6,744 nt of DNA from Alistipes sp. (GTDB lineage Bacteria > Bacteroidota > Bacteroidia > Bacteroidales > Rikenellaceae): NCBI GenBank assembly GCA_028691095.1, contig JAQUZZ010000084.1:1-6744 (forward strand), given 5' to 3'. Positions within the stretch are counted from its first letter, which is position 1. Each line of letters begins with the position of its first letter. Under the pieces are notes generated by a model that worked only from the letters and a program-made list of their open reading frames with translations, was not told the DNA's origin and did no database searches. A program made the translations under genes and the position numbers. This document shows, piece by piece, positions 1-5,157 of this stretch.

Positions 1-1475
1 TAGGCGGCTAAACGGGGGAAGATCTGGAAATAGAGCCGATCCAAGTTGGGGGTAAATTCGCCCCACATCTGGCATCCGGTTCCCCAGATTTTTGCTTTAT
101 CCTCGTCGGCCAGCCCTTCGGGAATCGGGTTGAACGAGTAGGCCTTCTCCAAGGGGGTCACCTCATACGGATAATCCAAGTAGGTGAAGAATCGGTTGGA
201 GTTAACCACGTTGTATCCCTTCTCGATGGCTTTGTTGACCAAGCTGATGTCGCCATCCCAGAACTGTACGATGGTTCCTTCGGCCAGTTTCTCCGATTGC
301 GAAGCCTGCACGTGTGCCTCACCGCGGATGTTGTCGCCGGTGATCTCATTCCATCCGATCATGTGGCATCCTTTGGCTGCCAGATACTGCGACATCCGGT
401 TGATGGCCCACACCTGAAGGTCAGAGCAGGTCGGGATGTTGTTCTCTTTCATGAAAGCCTGCACCGCTTCGGAGTTCTGCCAATGGGTGTAGTTGGCTTC
501 GTCGCCTCCGATATGGACAATCTTCGAGGGGAAGAGGCGGATCACCTCATCCAGAATGTCTTGCAAAAACTCCATCACCTTGGGATCGCTTACATCATAG
601 AGATCGCCTCCCACAGCCTTACCCTCGCGACGACTGCTGGCTCCGATCCACGGATAGGCCATAATCGAAGCCGAAGCATGTCCCGGGACTTCGATTTCGG
701 GAACGATTTTGATGCCTCGTACATCGGCATATTTTACGATCTCCCGAATCTCATCTTGGGTGTAGTAGCTGCGTTCGCTGTGCAGCTTGTCCCACTCTTC
801 GGACGAGAGATTTTGATTCGAGAAGTCGCGTTTGGAACCCACCTCGGTAAGCAACGGGTATTTTTTGATCTCGATGCGCCATCCTTGGTCGTCCACCAAG
901 TGCCAGTGGAAGGTGTTCATCTTCAGACGTGCCAACTCATCCAAGAGGTTCTTGACGGTTTGCATCCCCTGAAAATGGCGACTCTCATCCTGCATATAGG
1001 CACGCCACGGGAAAGCCGGTGCGTCGGTGATGATGCACCCCGGGAAGCTGATGCCTCCCTGCTGAGGTTCACCCAGTTGGCGCAGGGTCTGCAACGCATA
1101 GAGCAGCCCTTGCCGTTTGTCGGCCGTTGCCACGATGCGTTTTTTGGTGTCGGGGGTCATGACGGCCAAGCGATAGGCTTCGTCGTTGTTGTTGGCCGGT
1201 ACGGCGTTGAGCTTGAAGACAATTTTGGCCTTCTTCTCTTTGGAAACAAAGAGGGGTTGGAGTCCGATTTCGGTCAGGATCTCCGTGATGTAGGCTTGAT
1301 CGAGGGCGGCCTTCTCGTCCAGATAGACTGGTGTCGTCCCTGTCAATAGGGTGGGGTCTCCCATCTTGATGATTTTGCTGGGTTTGGGCAGGATGGTGAT
1401 CGACTCCTCCTGAGCCATCAATCCTGAAGTGCCGCACAGAACGGCAACCAGCATACTGAAAATGGATCTCTTCAT
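1..1475 (-). CDS. Secreted beta-N-acetylhexosaminidase, glycoside hydrolase family 20 (C-terminus cut off by window edge)
   Basis: Hydrolyses terminal beta-linked GlcNAc/GalNAc from glycans by substrate-assisted catalysis, probably in the periplasm or on the cell surface. The visible 491 residues begin with a type I signal peptide (hydrophobic residues 5-20, likely cleavage after A21 in LMA|QE). An N-terminal GH20b-like domain spans roughly 25-140. The (beta/alpha)8 catalytic domain starts near DAPAFPWRAY (151-160). Family marks are SRHF (165-168; the Arg contacts the sugar), FHWHLVDDQGWR (189-200), EVPGHASA (262-269) and HIGGDEAN (321-328). In the last, D325 orients the acetamido group and E326 is the general acid. 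WGTGCQMWGEF (474-484) carries the aromatic pocket wall. The last visible codon is at bases 3-5 and no stop is reached, so any C-terminal domain is unseen. The ATG at 1475-1473 is chosen because the signal peptide follows directly. There is no clear Shine-Dalgarno, as is usual in Bacteroidota. It is transcribed in the same direction as the biotin carrier upstream but separated by 346 bases of hairpin-rich DNA, so it is probably its own unit. Family assignment is secure; substrate is not. Confidence 0.96.
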   Translation of the reverse strand, partial: MKRSIFSMLVAVLCGTSGLMAQEESITILPKPSKIIKMGDPTLLTGTTPVYLDEKAALDQAYITEILTEIGLQPLFVSKEKKAKIVFKLNAVPANNNDEAYRLAVMTPDTKKRIVATADKRQGLLYALQTLRQLGEPQQGGISFPGCIITDAPAFPWRAYMQDESRHFQGMQTVKNLLDELARLKMNTFHWHLVDDQGWRIEIKKYPLLTEVGSKRDFSNQNLSSEEWDKLHSERSYYTQDEIREIVKYADVRGIKIVPEIEVPGHASASIMAYPWIGASSRREGKAVGGDLYDVSDPKVMEFLQDILDEVIRLFPSKIVHIGGDEANYTHWQNSEAVQAFMKENNIPTCSDLQVWAINRMSQYLAAKGCHMIGWNEITGDNIRGEAHVQASQSEKLAEGTIVQFWDGDISLVNKAIEKGYNVVNSNRFFTYLDYPYEVTPLEKAYSFNPIPEGLADEDKAKIWGTGCQMWGEFTPNLDRLYFQIFPRLAA

Positions 1476-1551
1476 AGTGTGTTACAATTAGGTTTGGTTG
1501 AAGGTTGAGGGGCTTTGTGATTCCAGTTCGGCATTTATGCCCCTTTTCTAA

Positions 1552-1584
1552 AAATAAGGTGTATTTGTACAATACACCTTATTT
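1552..1584. repeat. Perfect 14-bp inverted repeat (hairpin or operator)
   Basis: The arms AAATAAGGTGTATT (1552-1565) and AATACACCTTATTT (1571-1584) are perfectly complementary across the 5-base spacer TGTAC. On the minus strand the stem is followed by a run of five T (1554-1550, partly within the stem), giving an AU-rich terminator-like shape about 75 bases before the hexosaminidase start. On the plus strand the centre contains TGTATTTG (1560-1567), one mismatch from the Bacteroidota -7 box TAnnTTTG. The symmetry would also suit a dimeric repressor site. The repeat is seen directly; which role it has is open. Confidence 0.75.
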
Positions 1585-1587
1585 GAC

Positions 1588-1612
1588 GTGAGTCTCACGA
1601 ATGGAGACTCAC
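1588..1612. repeat. 9-bp inverted repeat hairpin
   Basis: GTGAGTCTC (1588-1596) and GAGACTCAC (1604-1612) pair perfectly around the 7-base loop ACGAATG. No T-run follows on either strand, so it is not a simple intrinsic terminator. Its left arm overlaps the 11-base segment 1582-1592 that is complementary to 1652-1662, so this hairpin and that long-range pairing cannot both form fully. Confidence 0.7.
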
Positions 1613-1647
1613 TAAAATACAATTCAACGTTTACGCTTCCAATCCGT

Positions 1648-1671
1648 AAGCCTCACGTCAAAGGCTTTTTT
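1648..1671 (+). terminator. Terminator-like hairpin with T-tract on the plus strand
   Basis: AAGCCT (1648-1653) and AGGCTT (1662-1667) form a 6-bp stem over an 8-base loop and run straight into six T (1666-1671). The shape is that of a short intrinsic terminator for plus-strand transcription. No plus-strand protein gene precedes it in the window, so if it works it would end a small RNA or stop antisense transcription heading into the biotin carrier region. The stem is short, so the call is tentative. Confidence 0.4.
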
Positions 1672-1821
1672 CAAAATCCTCATTGGGTTTCGATAACCCC
1701 CACCCAACCTTCCCAAACCGTTGGGGGGAGGAGCGGGTCAGTGGTGTTTTTTACAATGAGTGAAGCTTGGACTCCTTGATTTTTAGCGTTCAAAGCCGTG
1801 TGTGGCCGATGAGGGCTGCGC

Positions 1822-2241
1822 TTATTCGACAACCATCAATACGTCGCCTTCCAAGACGGAGTCTCCGGTGGAGACTTTGATCTCTTTCACGACACCGGCT
1901 TTGTCGGAGTCGACATTGTTCTCCATCTTCATGGCTTCCAAAACCATCAGACGCTGTCCGGCTGTGACCGTATCACCGACGGCTACTTTGATGTCGAGGA
2001 TGACTCCGGGCAGCGGACTCTTGATAGAACCACCTCCCACGGCAGCGGCCGGTTTCGGGGCAGCGGCTACGGGGGCAACGGGGGCTGATGCGGAGGCTGA
2101 AGGTGTCGCAGCCGGAGTGCCGTTGTCGAGCGTGACGGCATAATTTTTCCCGTTCACGGTGACATCGGCAGCATTGCCGCTGAGACTATTGACGGTAACG
2201 TTGTAGTCGTTGCCGTTAATTTTGAGTTTATATTCTTTCAT
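1822..2241 (-). CDS. mmdC: Biotin carboxyl carrier subunit of methylmalonyl-CoA decarboxylase
   Basis: Carries the covalently bound biotin that accepts the carboxyl group from methylmalonyl-CoA. The protein has 139 residues in three parts: a short N-terminal domain (1-42) typical of Bacteroidales carriers, a flexible Ala/Pro/Ser linker (about 43-70), and a biotinyl/lipoyl domain (71-139) with the biotinylation motif EAMKM at 102-106, so K105 is the modified lysine. The paired hairpin-forming strands of the domain (IKSPLPGVILDIKV and AGVVKEIKVSTGDSV) are intact and it ends in the usual LMVVE. The ATG at 2241 is preferred: it starts the conserved MKEYKLKING, and the A-rich leader ACCAAAACAATCAAC precedes it. 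An in-frame ATG at 2352 would add 37 residues unlike the family and lies inside a hairpin. It follows the small accessory gene after 165 bases. The membrane beta subunit gene usually expected next is missing here. Confidence 0.93.
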   Translation of the reverse strand: MKEYKLKINGNDYNVTVNSLSGNAADVTVNGKNYAVTLDNGTPAATPSASASAPVAPVAAAPKPAAAVGGGSIKSPLPGVILDIKVAVGDTVTAGQRLMVLEAMKMENNVDSDKAGVVKEIKVSTGDSVLEGDVLMVVE

Positions 2242-2349
2242 GTTGATTGTTTTGGTCTCTCCGACGATCGAAAGAGGGAGGCGTTTCTCGGAAGAGGAAT
2301 CTCTGCCGGGCAACCTATTACCACTTCGCGTCGGGATTGACGTTGTAAT

Positions 2350-2402
2350 CATAGTAAGGGGTTCGGTCGTATCGTTCCCGAATCCGACCGAACCCTACTA
2401 TG
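2350..2402. repeat. Large post-stop hairpin between accessory subunit and biotin carrier
   Basis: On the plus strand an inner 11-bp stem pairs GGGTTCGGTCG (2359-2369) with CGACCGAACCC (2385-2395) over a 15-base loop. A 7-bp outer stem pairs CATAGTA (2350-2356) with TACTATG (2396-2402), with a 2-base bulge (2357-2358). On the coding (minus) strand it begins only four bases after the stop codon of the small gene. No T-tract follows; instead comes TTACAACGTCAAT. It is more likely an RNA-processing, stabilising or attenuating structure than a full terminator, because no promoter is evident before the biotin carrier gene. Confidence 0.75.
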
Positions 2403-2406
2403 GAAT

Positions 2407-2628
2407 TTACCATTTTTTATTGCGTTGCGGCATCGCGGTCATGCCGAAGCTCTTGTTGCTCCAGTCCGAACGGAGCATACGACGCTTCGAGGCGTACCGT
2501 GCCGTTTGGGATTGGGAGTAACACTGCAAGGCGACTGCAATAGCGGCTGCGATTTCATCCTCTTGAGAGGCATTTTCGCAGGAGCATGCACCGCATCCGA
2601 ACCATTTCTTAAAGAGTTCCTTCATCAT
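2407..2628 (-). CDS. Small accessory subunit of the methylmalonyl-CoA decarboxylase (short OadG-like C-terminal domain, no membrane anchor)
   Basis: The 73-residue basic protein lies between carboxyltransferase and biotin carrier, where Bacteroidales usually encode an OadG/gamma-like subunit. Residues 23-37 (EDEIAAAIAVALQCY) and the end (SDWSNKSFGMTAMP, 54-67) resemble, from memory, the C-terminal helix and W-S-x-K-x-[FY]-G tail of those subunits. The N-terminal membrane helix of OadG is absent: the protein starts [17 protein letters not shown], with cysteines at 12, 15 and 17. The gamma subunit is known to help assembly of the decarboxylase and, in some species, to bind zinc. A similar scaffold role is inferred here, and metal binding by the cysteines is only a possibility. 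The start codon overlaps the preceding stop by one base (TAATG), which indicates translational coupling; a second ATG follows immediately (2625). This is a real gene by position and coupling; the exact family is less certain. Confidence 0.75.
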   Translation of the reverse strand: MMKELFKKWFGCGACSCENASQEDEIAAAIAVALQCYSQSQTARYASKRRMLRSDWSNKSFGMTAMPQRNKKW

Positions 2629-4190
2629 TACAACGGAATATTGGAGTGTTTCTTCGGCGGATTCACCAACCGTTTGTTAGCGAGCGATTGCAGGGCACGG
2701 ATCACACGGAACCGCGTGTTGCTCGGCTCGATGATGTCGTCGATATAGCCATACTGAGCTGCCACGTAGGGATTGGCAAACTTGTCGCGGTATTCGGTCT
2801 CTTTCTGTTCGATCAGAGCCGCTTTCTGTGCGTCGTCCTCTACGGCGGCGATCTCCTTGGAGGAGAGAATCTCCGTAGCACCTTTGGGACCCATGACAGC
2901 GATCTCGGCGGTCGGCCAAGCGTAGTTGATGTCGCCACGCAGATGTTTGGAGCTCATCACGCAGTAGGCTCCTCCGTAGGCTTTACGCAGGATGACCGTT
3001 ACTTTGGGCACGGTGGCCTCGCCGTAAGCGAAGAGCAGTTTGGCACCATGAATAATGATTCCACCATACTCCTGAGCCGTACCCGGCAGGAAGCCCGGAA
3101 CGTCGACGAAGGTGACGATCGGAATATTGAACGCGTCGCAGAAGCGCACGAAACGTGCGGCCTTGCGTGATGCGTTGATGTCCAGTACGCCGGCCATGAA
3201 TTTGGGCTGGTTGGCGATGATGCCGACACTTTGTCCGTTGAATCGTGCAAATCCCGTTACGATATTGGGGGCAAACTTAGCTTGGCTCTCCATGAAATCC
3301 GCGTTGTCCACCACGGCATGGATGACATCCAGCACATTGTAGGGTTTGTTCGGATTGTCGGGAATGATCTCGTTGAGGACGGCCTCTTTACGTTGGATGG
3401 CATCCGAGCAGTCGATGACCGGAGCATCCTCCATGTTGTTCGAGGGCAGGAAACTCAACAGACGACGCAGAGAGGCAATACCCTCTTCTTCGTTGTCCAC
3501 CACAAAGTGGGCGACACCGCTCTTGGCTGCGTGCACCGAGGCTCCACCCAGTTGCTCCTGGCTCACCTCTTCACCAGTTACGGTTTTCACCACTTTCGGG
3601 CCGGTGACAAACATATAGCTCGAACCCTGGCTCATCATGATGAAGTCGGTCAGGGCGGGAGAGTAGACCGCACCTCCGGCGCAAGGGCCAAAGATTGCCG
3701 AGATCTGAGGAATCACACCCGAAGCGAGAATGTTGCGTTGGAAGATTTCGGTATAGCCAGAGAGGCTGTTGACGCCCTCCTGAATACGAGCTCCACCCGA
3801 GTCGTTGATGCCGATCAAGGGGGCTCCGTTCTTCATGGCCATATCCATCACTTTGCAGATTTTGGCGGCAAAGGTCTCAGAGAGCGACCCTCCGAAGACC
3901 GTGAAGTCTTGGGCAAAGACATACACCAAACGGCCGTCGATCGTGCCGTATCCGGTTACGACGCCATCGCCAAAGTATTTCTCATTTTCCAGACCGAAGT
4001 TGGTGCAACGGTGCGTCACGAACATATCGAACTCCTCGAACGAACCCTCGTCCAAGAGCAGTTTGATGCGTTCCCGCGCGGTCTTTTTTCCTTTTTTGTG
4101 CTGGGAGTCGATGCGTTTCTGGCCTCCTCCGAGTCTCGCTTGTTCGCGATACTCCATCAATTCGTGAACTTTCTTTTGAATTTCGCTCAT
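2628..4190 (-). CDS. mmdA: Methylmalonyl-CoA decarboxylase alpha subunit / acyl-CoA carboxyltransferase
   Basis: Transfers the carboxyl group between (S)-methylmalonyl-CoA and biotin on the carrier protein, releasing propionyl-CoA, in the cytoplasm. The 520 residues match the full length of the family and make two crotonase-fold halves. The N-half holds GGARIQEGV (132-140) and the oxyanion-hole region [12 protein letters not shown] (168-179). The C-half holds [10 protein letters not shown] (361-370), the biotin-side oxyanion region [10 protein letters not shown] (405-414) and [12 protein letters not shown] (434-445). The N-terminal [24 protein letters not shown] and C-terminal HSNIPL are typical. 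Related enzymes include propionyl-CoA carboxylase beta and the glutaconyl-CoA and oxaloacetate-type decarboxylases. The decarboxylase reading is favoured by the adjacent epimerase, the separate biotin carrier and the absence of a biotin carboxylase. It lies 164 bases downstream of the epimerase and overlaps the small subunit by one base. If the membrane beta subunit is really missing from the genome, an acyl-CoA carboxylase role would have to be reconsidered. Confidence 0.95.
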   Translation of the reverse strand: MSEIQKKVHELMEYREQARLGGGQKRIDSQHKKGKKTARERIKLLLDEGSFEEFDMFVTHRCTNFGLENEKYFGDGVVTGYGTIDGRLVYVFAQDFTVFGGSLSETFAAKICKVMDMAMKNGAPLIGINDSGGARIQEGVNSLSGYTEIFQRNILASGVIPQISAIFGPCAGGAVYSPALTDFIMMSQGSSYMFVTGPKVVKTVTGEEVSQEQLGGASVHAAKSGVAHFVVDNEEEGIASLRRLLSFLPSNNMEDAPVIDCSDAIQRKEAVLNEIIPDNPNKPYNVLDVIHAVVDNADFMESQAKFAPNIVTGFARFNGQSVGIIANQPKFMAGVLDINASRKAARFVRFCDAFNIPIVTFVDVPGFLPGTAQEYGGIIIHGAKLLFAYGEATVPKVTVILRKAYGGAYCVMSSKHLRGDINYAWPTAEIAVMGPKGATEILSSKEIAAVEDDAQKAALIEQKETEYRDKFANPYVAAQYGYIDDIIEPSNTRFRVIRALQSLANKRLVNPPKKHSNIPL

Positions 4191-4304
4191 GATTTATCGG
4201 AATCTATTACGGTTATTTTTGGGTTGTGGTGGATCTTGAGGTGTGGGCCCGAAGCGTCGAATGACGATCTCGGTTTCGGTACCTCTTAGGATATTGAACG
4301 TTGT

Positions 4305-4340
4305 AAGACCCTCCGTCAGATGCGTACTGGGGAGGGTCTT
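4305..4340. repeat. Post-stop hairpin between epimerase and decarboxylase alpha genes
   Basis: AAGACCCTCC (4305-4314) and GGAGGGTCTT (4331-4340) form a perfect 10-bp stem over a 16-base loop. On the coding (minus) strand it begins 14 bases after the epimerase stop codon and is followed by ACAACGTTCAAT rather than a T-tract. Its placement and following motif match the hairpin at 2350-2402. It may set the relative level of the epimerase and decarboxylase messages by partial termination or end protection; this is inference. Confidence 0.7.
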
Positions 4341-4354
4341 GGGGGTCAGTGTGA

Positions 4355-4768
4355 TTATTTCTTGTTTTTATCTTCGCACAACTCGGTCAGCACGCCACCG
4401 GTCGATTTCGGATGGAGGAATGCGATGCTCAGTCCTTCGGCTCCACCGCGCGGGGCTTTGTCGATCAGTTGGATGCCGTTGTCCGCACACTCTGCCAAGT
4501 TCTCTTCCAATCCGTCTACGGCAAAGGCTACGTGGTGTACGCCCTCTCCGCGTTTCTCGATGAATTTTCCGATGGAACCCTCCGGTGAGGTCGACTCCAG
4601 TAACTCGATTTTGGTTTGGCCGACTTTGAAGAAGGCGGTTTTTACCTTTTGTTCCGGAACCTCCTCGATGTTATAGCATTTGCTACCTAACATTTTTTCC
4701 CAGTAAGGAATTGCGGTTTCCAGACTTTTGACTGCAATACCCAGATGCTCAATGTGTGAAACTTTCAT
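4355..4768 (-). CDS. mce: Methylmalonyl-CoA epimerase
   Basis: Interconverts (R)- and (S)-methylmalonyl-CoA, linking the B12-dependent mutase to the decarboxylase. The 137 residues are the normal length and form two vicinal-oxygen-chelate half-domains. Expected metal ligands are visible: the His in IEHLGIAV (H8), the acidic residue in KIELLE (E55, at the place where the Propionibacterium enzyme uses Gln), the His pair in GVHHVAF (78-79) and the Glu in VLTELCE (E129). HPKSTGGVLTEL near the end is characteristic. The ATG at 4768 begins MKVSHIEHLGIAV, as in the family, after an A-rich leader (AAAATAAAACCTAAAATC) typical of Bacteroidota. The frame stays open for another 47 codons upstream, but that stretch is Lys/Arg-rich and unlike the family. 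It is the first gene of the propionate cluster and is divergent from the thioredoxin-like gene. I name it with high confidence. Confidence 0.95.
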   Translation of the reverse strand: MKVSHIEHLGIAVKSLETAIPYWEKMLGSKCYNIEEVPEQKVKTAFFKVGQTKIELLESTSPEGSIGKFIEKRGEGVHHVAFAVDGLEENLAECADNGIQLIDKAPRGGAEGLSIAFLHPKSTGGVLTELCEDKNKK

Positions 4769-4970
4769 GATTTTAGGTTTTATTTTAGTGTTTAACTCTA
4801 CAATTTCCGCTTTGTGTGGTCGCTTCATGCGCCATTTTTTACCTTTTCGTGCGATCTTTTGCGTCACGATCGACCCGACCTCTTTTTGCCGACGCCCCCC
4901 AAAATACAAGTACTCGGATGGAGCGGCGCCGATCGGCTTGTCAATACGCTATTTTTCGGTCTGAATCCTA

Positions 4971-4978
4971 CAAAATTA
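4971..4978 (-). promoter_or_regulatory. Possible -7 box for the epimerase operon
   Basis: On the minus strand TAATTTTG matches the Bacteroidota -7 consensus TAnnTTTG exactly. It lies about 200 bases before the epimerase start, so it would give a long leader. The nearest TTTG that could serve as a -33 element (minus strand 4994-4991) is only 12 bases upstream, shorter than usual, so the call is weak. Confidence 0.3.
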
Positions 4979-4991
4979 AAACTTATTATTC

Positions 4992-5013
4992 AAAATACAC
5001 CATATTTGTTCAA
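4992..5013 (+). repeat. Upstream copy of a 22-base promoter-like direct repeat
   Basis: This copy begins AAAATAC and ends TATTTGTTCAA. It matches 19 of 22 bases with 5117-5138, and the three differences are consecutive (positions 8-10 of the repeat). Its CATATTTG (5001-5008) is one base off the TAnnTTTG consensus. It could be a second, weaker promoter for the plus-strand gene or a shared regulator site. Confidence 0.5.
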
Positions 5014-5116
5014 GTTTTTTGCCACAACCAGTCGTGTGTGGGGCGGATCTTCGGGGGACGAGGGGTTAAAAAGAGGAGCGGGTTGCAACTTTCGGAGGGT
5101 ATTTCCGTTTTATAAG

Positions 5117-5138
5117 AAAATACCTTATATTTGTTCAA
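5117..5138 (+). repeat. Downstream copy of the 22-base promoter-like direct repeat
   Basis: The second copy, 125 bases after the first, contains the exact -7 box at 5126-5133. The shared TATTTGTTCAA tail extends past the box towards the expected transcription start, which is more than a bare -7 element would need. Confidence 0.55.
5126..5133 (+). promoter_or_regulatory. Bacteroidota -7 promoter box of the thioredoxin-like gene
   Basis: TATATTTG matches TAnnTTTG exactly and lies 24 bases before the ATG at 5158. Transcription would start near 5140, giving a leader of under 20 bases that still contains the ribosome binding site. The -33 region has only T-rich sequence (TTTCC near 5102) and no clear TTTG. 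Confidence 0.55.
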
Positions 5139-5143
5139 TGCCA

Positions 5144-5153
5144 AAGGAGGTGA
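5144..5153 (+). promoter_or_regulatory. Unusually strong Shine-Dalgarno sequence
   Basis: AAGGAGGTGA is complementary over all ten bases to the usual 3' end of bacterial 16S rRNA, and the AGGAGG core ends 7 bases before the ATG at 5158. This fixes that ATG as the start rather than the in-frame TTG at 5131. The other genes here have A-rich leaders without such a site. Confidence 0.85.
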
Positions 5154-5157
5154 GACC

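Larger units (their letters stand above)
1574..1671 (+). ncRNA. Speculative small RNA of about 100 bases
   Basis: This is an inferred unit, not a recognised RNA family. It would start just after the promoter-like TGTATTTG (1560-1567), contain the hairpin 1588-1612 and end at the terminator-like hairpin 1648-1671. Bases 1582-1592 are exactly complementary to 1652-1662, so the molecule could switch between the local hairpins and one 11-bp long-range stem. No convincing -33 element is seen, and the -7 box has one mismatch. The 5' end is a guess based on usual spacing. Confidence 0.2.
1476..1821. other. Non-coding spacer between biotin carrier and hexosaminidase, rich in inverted repeats
   Basis: I find no convincing gene in these 346 bases. 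Both flanking genes read on the minus strand, so the segment should hold the 3' end of the biotin carrier transcript and the promoter and leader of the hexosaminidase. It holds at least six inverted repeats. In plus coordinates they are AGGGGC 1508-1513 with GCCCCT 1539-1544, GGCAT 1530-1534 with ATGCC 1537-1541, a 14-bp palindrome 1552-1584, an 11-bp repeat 1582-1592 with 1652-1662, a 9-bp hairpin 1588-1612 and a 6-bp hairpin 1648-1667. Weaker G/C pairings occur at 1685-1699 and 1703-1725. I found no exact TAnnTTTG box on the minus strand, so the hexosaminidase promoter is not located. Confidence 0.8.
4769..5157. other. Divergent control region between epimerase and thioredoxin-like gene
   Basis: These 389 bases have no supportable gene. 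They should carry promoters in both directions. AT-rich blocks lie at 4950-5020 and 5101-5140, each with a promoter-like element. A perfect 10-bp palindrome GCCGATCGGC lies at 4928-4937 in a more GC-rich stretch and could be a protein site or chance. Two copies of a 22-base element lie at 4992-5013 and 5117-5138. Confidence 0.7.

Noticed and set aside
297..1349. Plus-strand open frame of 350 codons
   Set aside because: It lies wholly opposite the GH20 gene, whose catalytic motifs are intact on the minus strand. The plus product resembles no family.
1069..1572. Minus-strand open frame of 167 codons overlapping the start of the hexosaminidase
   Set aside because: It is out of frame with the hexosaminidase, low in complexity and without family resemblance. 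The hexosaminidase frame with its signal peptide explains this DNA.
1582..1662. Invertible promoter flanked by the 11-bp inverted repeats
   Set aside because: Phase-variable switches in Bacteroidales do use inverted repeats, but the segment between these is only about 60 bases, holds no exact promoter box, and no recombinase or surface locus of the usual kind is adjacent in the window.
1588..1779. Plus-strand 63-codon open frame in the repeat-rich spacer
   Set aside because: It runs through hairpins and the terminator-like site, and its product is low in complexity with no family marks.
1822..2352. Longer biotin carrier starting at 2352
   Set aside because: The 37 extra residues do not look like the family, start inside a hairpin, and the family start MKEYKLKING lies at 2241 behind a suitable leader.
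3231..4289. Plus-strand open frame of 352 codons
   Set aside because: It is antisense to the carboxyltransferase gene, and its open frame follows from the codon pattern of that gene. It has no start signals.
4355..4909. Longer epimerase starting at 4909
   Set aside because: The extra 47 residues are Lys/Arg-rich and absent from the family. The start at 4768 gives the normal length.
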